In this document: one piece after another, positions 40,246-49,481 of the stretch
Position numbering within the stretch: the first letter of the stretch is position 1
Layout: every line of letters starts with the position of its first letter
From: Sphingomonas citricola
GTDB lineage: Bacteria > Pseudomonadota > Alphaproteobacteria > Sphingomonadales > Sphingomonadaceae
DNA length: 64,000 nt
NCBI RefSeq assembly: GCF_019429535.1
Contig: NZ_JAHXZM010000006.1
Location: 173,076-237,075 of the forward strand
Reading direction: 5' to 3'
Position numbers and translations under genes: made by a program
Notes under the pieces: generated by a model
What the model was told of the DNA's origin: nothing
Database searches by the model: none
The model's input: only the letters and a program-made list of their open reading frames with translations

Positions 40246-40901
40246 TGCTGGTGCTCGCCGGGATCGCGGTGATCGCATTGGGGTTCCTGCTGCGCTTCAA
40301 CCCGATGCTGGTGGTGGTCGTCTCGGCGCTGGTGACCGGGCTCGCCGCCGGGCTCGATCCCATCCGTATCCTCGCGACCTTCGGCAAGGCGTTTAACGAC
40401 AGCCGCTACGTGTCGGCGATCTACATCGTGTTGCCCGTGATCGGCGTGCTGGAGCGCTACGGATTGCAGGCACGCGCCCGCGCGCTGATCGGGCGGATGC
40501 GCGGGGTGACCGCGGGGCGGTTGCTCGTCGGCTACCTGCTGTTCCGGCAGATGTTCGCCGCGCTCGGCCTGACCTCGGTCGCGGGGCATCCGCAGACCGT
40601 CCGCCCGCTCGTCGCGCCGATGGCGGAGGCCGCGGCCGAGGCGCAGGCGGGCAGCGCGGGTGAGGCCGAGCGCGTAAAGGCGATGGCCGCCGCGACCGAC
40701 AATATCGGGCTGTTCTTCGGCGAGGACATCTTCCTCGCGATCGGGTCGATCCTGCTGATGAAAGGCGTGCTCCAAGGGTACGGTATCGAGCTCGAGCCGT
40801 TCCAGCTCTCCGTCTGGGCGATCCCGACCGCGGTCGCCGCGTTCGCGATCCACGGCGCGCGGCTGCTGTTGCTCGACCGGCGACTGGCGCGGAGCGGATG
40901 A
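40245..40901 (+). CDS. DUF969 family membrane protein
   Basis: This 218-residue polytopic protein has the DUF969 core (GFLLRFNPMLVVVVSALVTG, GKAFNDSRYVSAIYIVLPVI, NIGLFFGEDIFLAIGSILL). DUF969 and DUF979 proteins occur side by side with 5-oxoprolinase genes and are thought to form a two-part permease. The start overlaps the oxoprolinase stop by 1 bp and its stop overlaps DUF979 by 4 bp, so the stoichiometry is probably set by translational coupling. Confidence 0.88.
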
Positions 40902-41809
40902 TCGGGCTGGGTTTCGTCTACGCGGTCGCTGGTGCCGCCTTCGCAGGGTTCGCGCTGCTCGCCGCGATCGAGCGCCCGCGCCGGCTCGCCAACGCTGCCT
41001 TCTACGCGCTGATCGCGTCGAGTTTCTGGTTGGGTGACCGGCTGGGCGACGTCGGCAACGGCGTGCTCGTCCTCGCACTCGTCGCGGTTGCCGCGTCGGG
41101 GCGGATGACGCGCGGGCAGGCGTCGGCCGACCCGCCCGCGCCGCGCGGTGCAGGCCTGTTCGTGCCCGCGCTGATGATCCCCGCCGCCGCGCTTATTGGC
41201 ACGATCGCGTTCAAGGCGCTGCCGACGCTGGTCGACCCCAAACAGGCGACGCTGGTCGCGCTGACGATCGGCGTGCTCGCCGCTGTCGCGACCTGCCTCG
41301 TCTGGCTGCGTCCCGGCCTCGCCACCCCCGTGCGCGAGGGTCGCAGACTGATGGACGACGTCGGCTGGGCCGCGGTACTGCCGCAGATGCTGGCGAGTCT
41401 CGGCGCAGTGTTCGCGGTGTCGGGCGTGGGGGAGGTCGTCGGCCGGCTCGCCGCCTACGCGATTCCGAGCGGCAGCCTATTTGGTGCGGTGGCGGCCTAC
41501 GCGATCGGCATGGCGCTGTTCACGATGGTGATGGGCAATGCCTTTGCCGCCTTTCCGGTGATGGCGGCGGCGATCGGGGTGCCGATCCTGATGCACGGTT
41601 TCGGCGGCAACGCCGCGCCGATCGCGGCGATCGGGATGCTCGCGGGCTTCTGCGGTACCTTGATGACGCCGATGGCGGCGAACTTCAATCTCGTCCCCGC
41701 CGCGCTGCTCGAGCTACGGGACCGCGGCGGGGTGATCCGCGCGCAGGTGTCGACCGCGTTGCCGCTGCTCGCATTCAACATCGTGCTGCTCTACGCGGTG
41801 CTGCGATGA
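40898..41809 (+). CDS. DUF979 family membrane protein
   Basis: This 303-residue protein has about nine hydrophobic segments and the DUF979 pattern (FWLGDRLGDVGNGVLVLALV; AYAIGMALFTMVMGNAFAAF; GFCGTLMTPMAANFN). It is the partner of the preceding DUF969 protein. Together they probably move 5-oxoproline or a related lactam across the inner membrane; this is inferred from the operon. The ATGA overlap with the following DUF2891 gene continues the coupled run. Confidence 0.88.
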   Translation: MIGLGFVYAVAGAAFAGFALLAAIERPRRLANAAFYALIASSFWLGDRLGDVGNGVLVLALVAVAASGRMTRGQASADPPAPRGAGLFVPALMIPAAALIGTIAFKALPTLVDPKQATLVALTIGVLAAVATCLVWLRPGLATPVREGRRLMDDVGWAAVLPQMLASLGAVFAVSGVGEVVGRLAAYAIPSGSLFGAVAAYAIGMALFTMVMGNAFAAFPVMAAAIGVPILMHGFGGNAAPIAAIGMLAGFCGTLMTPMAANFNLVPAALLELRDRGGVIRAQVSTALPLLAFNIVLLYAVLR

Positions 41810-42798
41810 CGATGCTCGATCCTGCGCGCGCCGCGACCTTCGCTGAGCTGACGCTCGGCCATGTGTGGCAGGAATATCCGCACAAGCTCGATCAGGTGCT
41901 GACGGGCGACGACGATCTGCTGCCCCCGCGCGTGCTTCACCCGATCTTTTACGGCAGCTTCGACTGGCATAGCTGCGTCCACGGCTGGTGGCAGCTCCTG
42001 ACGTTGCTGCGGCTTCACCCCGACATCGCGCCGGCGGCGGAAATCCGCACCCGCGCCGATGCGATGTTCACCCCCGCCAATGTCGCGGGCGAACTGGCCT
42101 TCCTCGATCGCCCGTACAGCGCGGGGTTCGAGCGGCCCTACGGCTGGGCGTGGCTGCTGGCGCTGCACGGCGAGGCGGTGCGGCACGATGCCGCATGGGG
42201 GGAGACGCTCGCGCCGCTCGCGCGCGCATTCGCCGACCGCTTCGCGGCGTTCCTGCCCAAGCTGACCTATCCGCTGCGCGTCGGCACGCATTTCAACACC
42301 GCCTTCGCGCTCATCCTCGCGCACGATTGGGCGCGCGAGCATGATCAGGCGCTGGCTGCCATGATCGGAGAGCGTGCGCGCGACTGGTTCGCCCGCGATC
42401 GCGCGTGTCAGGCATGGGAGCCGGGCGGCGACGAATTCCTCTCGCCCGCGCTCGGCGAGGCGCTGCTGATGAGCCGCGTGCTCGGTGCCGCCGATTTCCG
42501 CGACTGGTTCGGCGCGTTCCTCCCTGGTCTCGCGCGGGGCGAGCCCGCGACGCTATTCACCCCCGCGATCGTGTCCGACCGCAGCGACGGCAAGATCGCG
42601 CACCTCGATGGGCTGAACCTCAGCCGGGCATGGTGCTGGCGCGGGCTGGCGCGTGCGCTGGGCGAGGATCACCCGCTCGCGTCGTCGATGCGCGATGCCG
42701 CCGAACGCCATCTCGCGGCGAGCCTGCCGCACCTCGCCGACGATTACATGGGGACGCACTGGCTCGCGAGCTTCGCGCTGCTCGCGCTCACGGCCTGA
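41806..42798 (+). CDS. DUF2891 family protein
   Basis: This 330-residue soluble, largely helical protein has the DUF2891 blocks HPIFYGSFDWHSCVHGWWQL, PYGWAWLLAL, LRVGTHFNTAFALILA, CQAWEPGGDEFLSPALGEAL and GTHWLASFALLAL. The many His, Trp and Asp residues suggest an (alpha/alpha)-barrel enzyme. It often travels with DUF969/DUF979, so a step in oxoproline or peptide metabolism is likely but undefined. It is the last gene of the operon. Confidence 0.88.
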   Translation: MTMLDPARAATFAELTLGHVWQEYPHKLDQVLTGDDDLLPPRVLHPIFYGSFDWHSCVHGWWQLLTLLRLHPDIAPAAEIRTRADAMFTPANVAGELAFLDRPYSAGFERPYGWAWLLALHGEAVRHDAAWGETLAPLARAFADRFAAFLPKLTYPLRVGTHFNTAFALILAHDWAREHDQALAAMIGERARDWFARDRACQAWEPGGDEFLSPALGEALLMSRVLGAADFRDWFGAFLPGLARGEPATLFTPAIVSDRSDGKIAHLDGLNLSRAWCWRGLARALGEDHPLASSMRDAAERHLAASLPHLADDYMGTHWLASFALLALTA

Positions 42799-42977
42799 CG
42801 GCACGTCGGAGCAGAATCAGGTTGGCTCGCTGGGGGCTATCGCCTTCCGCCGTGTTGACGGCGCGCGCTTTTTGAGGGGAGGGGCGGCCCACGTCCAAGC
42901 GATACCGCGACACCTTTACAGCGCTCGGCCGTTCATGCTGCCTTGCCCGGTCGGGCAGTGAAACAGACGGAGGTGAC

Positions 42978-43934
42978 ATGCTCAAGGTGGTGATCGGGGC
43001 GCTGGGTCTGGCGATCACCGGCGCCACGGCCGCGCCGCCCGCGGTGTCGACCACGACGGCGATGCCGCCGCCCCCAGCCGTCGCCCCGGTACCCGCTCAG
43101 GCTCTATCGCCCCCACTCGCTGCCCCGGCGCGTGCGTCTGCGCGCACGATCCTGTTTATCGGCAACAGCTTCACCTTTGGTGCAAACTCGCCCGTTCGCA
43201 ACTGGCGGGCCGATACCGTCACCGATCTGAACGGCGCGGGTTACGGCGGGGTGCCGGCGCTGTTCAAGGCGTTCACCCAACAGGCGGGGCTCGACTACCG
43301 TGTCAGCCTTGAGGTGCAGGGGGGGAAGACGCTCGGCTTCCACTACGATCAGCGGCGGCGGTTGTTCGACCGTGCGTGGGACGTCGTGGTGCTGCAGGAA
43401 TATAGCACGCTCGACCCCGATCGGCCGGGTGATCCGCGCGCGTACATCAACGACGTCGCGCGACTGACGCGGCTGTTCGCACGCGCCAATCCGCGCGTGC
43501 AGGTGCAACTGACCGCGACGTGGTCGCGCGCCGATCAGGTCTACCGCGCACGCGGGCCGTGGGCGGGTAAATCGATCTACGCGATGGCGCTCGACTTGCG
43601 CGCCGCCGCCGATCGCGCGCGCGCGGTCAATCCGCTCGTCACCGGCATCGCACCCGTCGGGCAGGCGTGGAACCGCGCGATCGCCGCCGGCTTCGCCGAT
43701 CCGAACCCATATGACGGCGTCGCGTTCGGACAGCTCGATCTGTGGAGCTTCGACCATTACCACGCCAGCCTCGCGGGCTATTACCTGGAGGCGCTGGTGG
43801 TGTTCGGTCGCGTGACAGGGATCGACCCGACAACGCTCGGGCCGGATGAACAGGCGGGCGATACGCTCGGCCTGTCGCGCGAGCAGGCGAGTGCACTGCA
43901 ACGCGTCGCGCGCGACGAACTCGCGGCAGGATAG
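42978..43934 (+). CDS. Secreted SGNH-hydrolase-like protein
   Basis: This 318-residue protein has a signal peptide and a Pro/Ala-rich stretch up to residue 55. SGNH-type blocks follow: FIGNSFTFGAN (block I with Ser), a VLQEYSTL region and DHYHASLAGYYLEALV (His near the end). Block I reads GNS instead of GDS, as in a subgroup of SGNH proteins. It is probably a periplasmic esterase of unknown substrate. A strong Shine-Dalgarno GGAGGTGA precedes the ATG. It is a single gene, convergent with paoC. Confidence 0.8.
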   Translation: MLKVVIGALGLAITGATAAPPAVSTTTAMPPPPAVAPVPAQALSPPLAAPARASARTILFIGNSFTFGANSPVRNWRADTVTDLNGAGYGGVPALFKAFTQQAGLDYRVSLEVQGGKTLGFHYDQRRRLFDRAWDVVVLQEYSTLDPDRPGDPRAYINDVARLTRLFARANPRVQVQLTATWSRADQVYRARGPWAGKSIYAMALDLRAAADRARAVNPLVTGIAPVGQAWNRAIAAGFADPNPYDGVAFGQLDLWSFDHYHASLAGYYLEALVVFGRVTGIDPTTLGPDEQAGDTLGLSREQASALQRVARDELAAG

Positions 43935-43952
43935 ATCACGGTCTTAGTGGAT

Positions 43953-43983
43953 CGGTCGGGGAGGCGCACGATCTCCCCGACCG
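43953..43983. terminator. Hairpin between convergent genes
   Basis: A perfect 11-bp stem (43953-43963 with 43973-43983) encloses a 9-nt loop. It sits between the stops of the SGNH gene and paoC and overlaps neither by more than a few bases. No T-run is present; it is a likely bidirectional terminator. Confidence 0.55.
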
Positions 43984-43988
43984 GTCGA

Positions 43989-46208
43989 TCACGCCACCGC
44001 GGGCAGCTGTTCCAAATGCTTGTCGAGCGTGATCGGATAATCGCGCACGCGCACGCCCGTCGCGTTGTAGATGGCGTTGGCGATCGCCGCGCCGACGCCG
44101 CACAACCCCAGCTCGCCGACACCCTTGGCCTTCATCGGATTGGCCTTGTCGTCGGCTTCGTCGAGGAACACGACGTCCTGGTGCGGGATGTCGGCGTGGA
44201 CTGGCACCTCGTAGCTGGCGAGGTCGTGGTTGACGAACAGGCCGAAGCGCTTGTCGACCGCCAGTTCCTCCATCAGCGCCGAACCGACGCCCATCGTCAT
44301 TGCGCCGATCACCTGGCTGCGCGCCGACTTGGGGTTGATGATCCGCCCCGCCGCACACACCGCCAACATCCGCCTCAGCCGCGTCGCGCCGGTATAGGCG
44401 TCGACCCCAACCTCGACGAAATGCGCACCGAAGGTCGAGATCTGATAGCTCTTGTCAAGCTTGTTGAATTCGATCTTGTCCTCGCCGACGAGTTCGCCGC
44501 CCTGTGCCGCCTTCGCGAGATCGGCCGAGCGGTTGCCACTCGACACCTTGCCGCCCTGGAACGTTACGTCGGCCGAATTGTAGCCCAGCCGCTGCGCGAT
44601 CTGTTCGCGCAGCTTGACGCACGCGGCATATACGCCCGCGGTCGCGTTTGCCGCGCCCCACTGCCCGCCCGACCCCGCCGAGACGGGATAGGCCGAACTG
44701 CCGAGCTTCACGACGACCGCCTCGGCCGGCACGCCCATCATCTCGCCCGCGGTCTGCGCGATGATCGTGTAGCTGCCGGTACCGATGTCGGTCATGTCGG
44801 TCTCGACCGTCACGACGCCGTTCTGGCTCAGGCGCACGCGCGCGGCCGACGCCATGTTCATGTGATTGCGAAAAGCGGAGGCAACGCCCATGCCGACCAG
44901 CCACTTGCCGTCGCGCACCTGCGCCGGCTTGGCATTGCGGCGCGACCAGCCGAACCGTTCTGCCCCTTCGGTCAGACAACGCGCGAGCTGGCGCTGCGAG
45001 AAGCGGCGTTCGGGCTTCTCGGGATCGACCTGGGTGTCGTTCTTGATGCGGAACGCGATCGGATCCAGCCCGAGCTTCTCGGCCATCTCGTCCATCGCGA
45101 CCTCGAGCGCCATCATACCGGGCGCTTCGCCCGGTGCGCGCATCGCATTGCCCTCGGGCAAGTTCAGCACCGCGAGCCGCATCGAGATCATACGGTTCGC
45201 GCCCGCGTACAGCAGCTTGGTCTGATTGACCGCGGTTTCCGGGCTGCCGTTCGGCTGGTCGCCCGATCCGCTCTCGTGCGCGATCGCGGTGATCGTGCCG
45301 TCCTTCTGCGCGCCGATGCGGATGCGCTGACGCGTCGCGGGACGATGCGTCGCGTTGTTCGCCATCACCGGCCGCGACAGCGCGAGCTTGACCGGCCGCC
45401 CCGCGGCCTTCGCGCCCAGCGCCGCCATGACCGCATCGGTGCGCAGGAACAGCTTTCCGCCAAACCCGCCACCGACGTAGGGAGACATGAAGCGGATCTT
45501 CTCCTTCGGCATGTTCAGCGTCTTGGCGAGATCCTCGTGGCCCCAGTTGACCATCTGGTTCGAGGTCCACAAGGTCAGCTGATCACCGTTCCACGACGCG
45601 ATCGAGGCGAACGGCTCCATCATCGCGTGGCTGTGATCGGGCGTCGTGTAGCGCGCATCGAGCTTGACCGGTGCGGCCGCGAACGCCTCCTCGAACTTGC
45701 CGACGCGGTCGACCGGCGGCGCGGCGCTACCCTCGTCGCTAGATCCGCCTTTCAGCGGCGCGGTCTTGAGCGCGTCGTCGAGGTCGAACTGGGCCGCGCC
45801 GCGCGCATAGTCGACGCGGACGAGCCCGGCGGCGGCGCGTGCCTGCTCGAACGTCTCGGCGACGACGACCGCTACCGCCTGATGATAATGGTCGACCTCG
45901 GGCCCGGCGAGCAGCTTGACCGTGTTCTTGTCGCCCTTGCCGAGCGGGCCGGCGTCCGCCGCGGTGACGATCGCGATCACGCCGGGGGCGGCCTTGGCCG
46001 CGCGCGTGTCGATGCTGGCGATCCGCCCCTTCGCGATCGCGGCGGGGACGAGGTAGCCGTAGGCCGCGTTCGGCACGTCGGCGTGATGTTCGTAGGCGTA
46101 GGGCGCGGTGCCGGTCGTCTTGACCGGGCCGTCGAGGCGGTCGTGCGCGCGGCCCACGACCTGCATCCGGTCGATCGGGTTCTGCCCGGCGGGTGTATCG
46201 AACTTCAT
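43989..46208 (-). CDS. paoC: Aldehyde oxidoreductase molybdenum-binding subunit PaoC-like
   Basis: This 739-residue protein is the xanthine dehydrogenase-family large subunit: GTAPYAYEHHADVP at the start, MoCo-binding glycine-rich blocks (YVGGGFGGKLF, APGEAPGMMALE, TDIGTGSYTIIAQTAGEMMG) and the catalytic Glu in AKGVGELGLCGVGAA near the C-terminus. Together with the two upstream genes it forms a periplasmic aldehyde oxidase like E. coli PaoABC, which detoxifies aromatic aldehydes. The start is the ATG at 46206-46208, 5 bp after paoB. No paoD/xdhC-type maturation chaperone follows within the window. Confidence 0.9.
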   Translation of the reverse strand: MKFDTPAGQNPIDRMQVVGRAHDRLDGPVKTTGTAPYAYEHHADVPNAAYGYLVPAAIAKGRIASIDTRAAKAAPGVIAIVTAADAGPLGKGDKNTVKLLAGPEVDHYHQAVAVVVAETFEQARAAAGLVRVDYARGAAQFDLDDALKTAPLKGGSSDEGSAAPPVDRVGKFEEAFAAAPVKLDARYTTPDHSHAMMEPFASIASWNGDQLTLWTSNQMVNWGHEDLAKTLNMPKEKIRFMSPYVGGGFGGKLFLRTDAVMAALGAKAAGRPVKLALSRPVMANNATHRPATRQRIRIGAQKDGTITAIAHESGSGDQPNGSPETAVNQTKLLYAGANRMISMRLAVLNLPEGNAMRAPGEAPGMMALEVAMDEMAEKLGLDPIAFRIKNDTQVDPEKPERRFSQRQLARCLTEGAERFGWSRRNAKPAQVRDGKWLVGMGVASAFRNHMNMASAARVRLSQNGVVTVETDMTDIGTGSYTIIAQTAGEMMGVPAEAVVVKLGSSAYPVSAGSGGQWGAANATAGVYAACVKLREQIAQRLGYNSADVTFQGGKVSSGNRSADLAKAAQGGELVGEDKIEFNKLDKSYQISTFGAHFVEVGVDAYTGATRLRRMLAVCAAGRIINPKSARSQVIGAMTMGVGSALMEELAVDKRFGLFVNHDLASYEVPVHADIPHQDVVFLDEADDKANPMKAKGVGELGLCGVGAAIANAIYNATGVRVRDYPITLDKHLEQLPAVA

Positions 46209-46213
46209 GGGAC

Positions 46214-47161
46214 TTAAGCCTTGGACTGGGCGATGACGGAGGCGAGCGCGCGGGTGGCGAGCGGCAGCTTGAAGGCGTTGTCCTTCGTCGGGGTCGCCCC
46301 CTGGAACGCGCGCGCGGTGACCGCGGCGGCACCCTGCGGCAGCAACGCCTCGGCGGCCTCGACGCGCCATGGACGCGGCGCCACGCCGCCGAACGCGACG
46401 CGGCCGGTGCCGTCGGGCTGGATCACCGCGGCGACCGAGACGAGTGCGTAGGCGTAGGACGCACGGTCGCGAACCTTTTCGTAGAAATGCTTGCCGCCGA
46501 TCGGTTTGGGCAGCGTCACCGCGGTGATGAGCTCACCGGGTTTCAGCACCGTATCCTGTTCGGGATGGTCGCCCCACAAACGGTGGAAGTCGGCGATCGG
46601 GATCGCGCGGCGCTGTCCGCCCGCGTCGATCGTCTCGACGTAGGCGTCGAGGACGCGCATCGCCACCGCCATGTCGCCGGGGAAGGTCGCGATGCACTTG
46701 TCCGACACGCCGATCACGCCGAGCTGGCGCGAGTAGCCGCCGATCGCGGCGCATCCCGAACCGGGCTTGCGTTTGTTGCACGCCATGTTGGTGTCGTAGA
46801 AATAGGGGCAGCGCGTCCGCTGGAGCAGATTGCCCGCGGTCGACGCCTTGTTGCGCAACTGACCACTCGCGCCCGCGACGATCGCGCGCGTCAGCACCGA
46901 ATAATCGCGCCGCACGCGCGCGTCCGCGGCGAGATCGGTGTTGGTGACGAGCGCACCGATGCGCAGCCCGCCCTCGCGGGTTTCCTCGATCTTGTCGAAG
47001 CCCAGATCCTGCACGTCGACCAGATGCGCCGGCGTCTCCACCTCGATCTTCATCAGATCGAGCAGGTTCGTGCCGCCCGCCAGGAATTTCGCTCCCGGCT
47101 GCGCCGCGGCACGCGCCGCACCCTGCGCGTCCTTCGCGCGCTCGTAGGTGAACGCCTTCAT
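46214..47161 (-). CDS. paoB: Aldehyde oxidoreductase FAD-binding subunit PaoB-like
   Basis: This 315-residue CO-dehydrogenase-flavoprotein-type subunit has the FAD motifs [13 protein letters not shown] and [11 protein letters not shown]. Four cysteines, C118, C128, C137 and C156 (in RCPYFYD, MACNKR, GSGCAA and SDKCIA), form the extra loop that binds a [4Fe-4S] cluster in E. coli PaoB and separates it from ordinary xanthine-dehydrogenase FAD subunits. The ATG overlaps the stop of paoA by 4 bp (ATGA). Confidence 0.9.
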   Translation of the reverse strand: MKAFTYERAKDAQGAARAAAQPGAKFLAGGTNLLDLMKIEVETPAHLVDVQDLGFDKIEETREGGLRIGALVTNTDLAADARVRRDYSVLTRAIVAGASGQLRNKASTAGNLLQRTRCPYFYDTNMACNKRKPGSGCAAIGGYSRQLGVIGVSDKCIATFPGDMAVAMRVLDAYVETIDAGGQRRAIPIADFHRLWGDHPEQDTVLKPGELITAVTLPKPIGGKHFYEKVRDRASYAYALVSVAAVIQPDGTGRVAFGGVAPRPWRVEAAEALLPQGAAAVTARAFQGATPTKDNAFKLPLATRALASVIAQSKA

Positions 47162-47829
47162 GCCCGCACCCCCGCGACTTCTTCCATCGCCTCGGCGATG
47201 TTCGAATAAGCGCCGCAGCGGCAGATGTTGCCGCTCATGCGTTCGCGCAATTCCATGTTGGTGACCTGCGGGCGCGCCGACACGTCGGCCTGGACGTGGC
47301 TGGGCACGCCGCGCTTGATCTCGTCGAGCACCGCGACCGCCGAGCAGATCTGTCCAGGGGTGCAATAGCCGCACTGATAGCCGTCGTGTTTGACGAACGC
47401 CGCCTGCATCGGGTGGAGCTTGTCGGGGGTGCCGAGCCCCTCGATTGTCGTCACCTTGTCGCCTTGGTGCTGCACCGCGAGGCTGAGGCACGAGTTGATC
47501 CGCACGCCGTTGACCATCACGGTGCACGCGCCGCACTGGCCGTGGTCGCAGCCCTTCTTGGTGCCGGTCAGGTGGAGGTGCTCGCGCAGCGCGTCGAGCA
47601 GGGTGGTGCGCGTGTCGAGCGTCAGGTTCTGGCGCTTGCCGTTCACCTCGAGCGACACCGGCATCGTCGGCGCGGGCTGGCTCGGCGCGGGGGCGGTGGC
47701 ACGCGCCGCCTCCTGCGCGATCGCCGCGGGTGCGCTGGTCATCGCGGCGGTGGCGGCACCGCCCGCCAGCACGCCGCGACGCGACATCGACAGCGCGCCC
47801 GGATCAGTTTTAGGCATCGTTTCTTTCAT
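47158..47829 (-). CDS. paoA: Aldehyde oxidoreductase [2Fe-2S] subunit PaoA-like, Tat-exported
   Basis: This 223-residue subunit has a twin-arginine signal ([20 protein letters not shown]), so the heterotrimer acts in the periplasm. Two [2Fe-2S] sites follow: [22 protein letters not shown] (plant-ferredoxin type, shown here as a motif region near residues 92-115) and QCGYCTPGQ with [10 protein letters not shown]. The order paoA-paoB-paoC matches the E. coli operon. The ATG at 47827-47829 is the proposed start; ATG 47815-47817 is an alternative. Longer in-frame sequence upstream looks non-coding. Confidence 0.88.
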   Translation of the reverse strand: MKETMPKTDPGALSMSRRGVLAGGAATAAMTSAPAAIAQEAARATAPAPSQPAPTMPVSLEVNGKRQNLTLDTRTTLLDALREHLHLTGTKKGCDHGQCGACTVMVNGVRINSCLSLAVQHQGDKVTTIEGLGTPDKLHPMQAAFVKHDGYQCGYCTPGQICSAVAVLDEIKRGVPSHVQADVSARPQVTNMELRERMSGNICRCGAYSNIAEAMEEVAGVRA

Positions 47830-48059
47830 GTTGTAGTTCGTCTGCGCGACGCCACGGCCGTCGGACCATGTGACAAACGCCGCTACCCCGCAGCCTGAAC
47901 CCGCATCCGTGCTTTTCGTTGCCTGATCCAAGTAAGTTTTTGTCAGCTACCCGAGTAGGTTTCCCCCGCCGCGTTCCACCGGGGTGGCGCGGGTGCTGCC
48001 ACGCGGCGTAAGGCTGCCTGCACGATCTGCCCGAGGGGTGGAAGAGTTGAGGGTCGATC

Positions 48060-49376
48060 ATGCAACCGTCCATCCCCACTGCCGACGACGCCGCGCATCG
48101 CGCGCACAAGCCGTGGTACGCGCAGCTTTATCTACAGGTGCTCGCCGCAATCCTGCTCGGCGTACTGCTGGGTCATTTCTACCCGCAAACGGGCGAAGCG
48201 ATGAAGCCGATCGGCGACGGCTTCATCAAGCTGGTCAAGATGATCATCGCGCCGGTCATCTTCCTGACCATCGTGACCGGGATCGCGGGGATGCGCGACC
48301 TGGGCTCGGTCGGGCGGGTGGCGGGCAAGGCGTTCGCGTATTTCCTGTTCTTCTCCACGCTGGCGCTGTTCGTCGGCATGGCGGTCGCCAATGTCGTCCG
48401 ACCAGGCAGCGGGCTCAACATCGATCCCGCGACGCTCGACGCGGGCAAGGTCGCCGATTACGCGAGCAAGGCGCACGAGACGACGCTGACCGGATTCCTG
48501 CTCGGCGTCATCCCCGACACGTTCCTGGGTGCGCTGACCGCGGGCAATATCCTGCAGACGCTGTTCGTCGCGATCCTGTTCGGCATCGGGCTCGCGCTAA
48601 TCGGCGACCGTGGCGAACGATTGCTGGGTGCGCTCGAGGACGTGTCGCTCGCGGTGTTCAAGGTCGTCGCGATCCTGATGCGTGCGGCGCCCGTAGGCGC
48701 GTTCGGTGCGATGGCGTTCACGATCGGCAAGTACGGCGTCGGCACGCTCGCCAATCTCGCCGCGCTCGTCGCGACCTTCTACGCGACGTCGCTGCTGTTC
48801 GTGCTGGTGGTGCTCGGCATCGCCGCGCGACTGGCGGGATTCTCGATTTTGCGCCTGATCGCTTACCTAAAGGCCGAACTTCTGCTGGTGCTCGGCACCT
48901 CGTCGTCGGAGAGCGCGCTGCCGAGCCTGATCGAAAAGATGGAGCATGCCGGCTGCCCCAAGTCGATCGTCGGGCTGGTCGTGCCGACGGGTTACTCGTT
49001 CAACCTCGACGGCACCAACATCTACATGACGCTCGCCTCGCTGTTCATCGCGCAGGCGTGCAACGTCCACCTGAGCTTCGGCGAACAACTACTGCTGCTG
49101 GGCGTCGCGATGCTGTCGTCCAAGGGGGCGGCGGGGGTGACCGGCGCGGGGTTCATCACGCTCGCCGCCACACTGTCGATCGTGCCCTCGGTGCCCGTTG
49201 CCGGCATGGCGCTGATCCTGGGGGTCGACCGCTTCATGTCCGAGTGCCGCAGCCTGACCAACTTCATCGGCAACGCCGTCGCGACGGTGGTCGTGTCGCG
49301 CTGGGAGGGGAGGCTCGATGTCGGCCAGCTTCATGCCGCCCTGTCGGGCAAGGCGCCGCAGCCCCGGACGGACTGA
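48060..49376 (+). CDS. dctA: C4-dicarboxylate/H+ symporter DctA
   Basis: This 438-residue member of the dicarboxylate/amino acid:cation symporter family has the core signatures [17 protein letters not shown] and [20 protein letters not shown], plus [20 protein letters not shown]. The fold has eight helices and two hairpins. DctA takes up succinate, fumarate and malate; glutamate-type GltP transporters differ around the SSE and NLDGT segments. GAGGG lies before the ATG. It is divergent from paoABC with a gap of about 230 bp, in which no operator was recognised. Confidence 0.92.
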   Translation: MQPSIPTADDAAHRAHKPWYAQLYLQVLAAILLGVLLGHFYPQTGEAMKPIGDGFIKLVKMIIAPVIFLTIVTGIAGMRDLGSVGRVAGKAFAYFLFFSTLALFVGMAVANVVRPGSGLNIDPATLDAGKVADYASKAHETTLTGFLLGVIPDTFLGALTAGNILQTLFVAILFGIGLALIGDRGERLLGALEDVSLAVFKVVAILMRAAPVGAFGAMAFTIGKYGVGTLANLAALVATFYATSLLFVLVVLGIAARLAGFSILRLIAYLKAELLLVLGTSSSESALPSLIEKMEHAGCPKSIVGLVVPTGYSFNLDGTNIYMTLASLFIAQACNVHLSFGEQLLLLGVAMLSSKGAAGVTGAGFITLAATLSIVPSVPVAGMALILGVDRFMSECRSLTNFIGNAVATVVVSRWEGRLDVGQLHAALSGKAPQPRTD

Positions 49377-49481
49377 GAAGCGCACTACTACCATCCGCCA
49401 CCTCGACATCGCCCGGCGGCTCTGCGATCCACCGCCGCGTAAAGCCGGCCGGCGCGCAGCCGCCCGCTGCGGGAGGATGTG

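Noticed and set aside
43947..46217. 756-residue frame antisense to paoC
   Set aside because: Shadow frame; paoC on the other strand carries all molybdopterin motifs.
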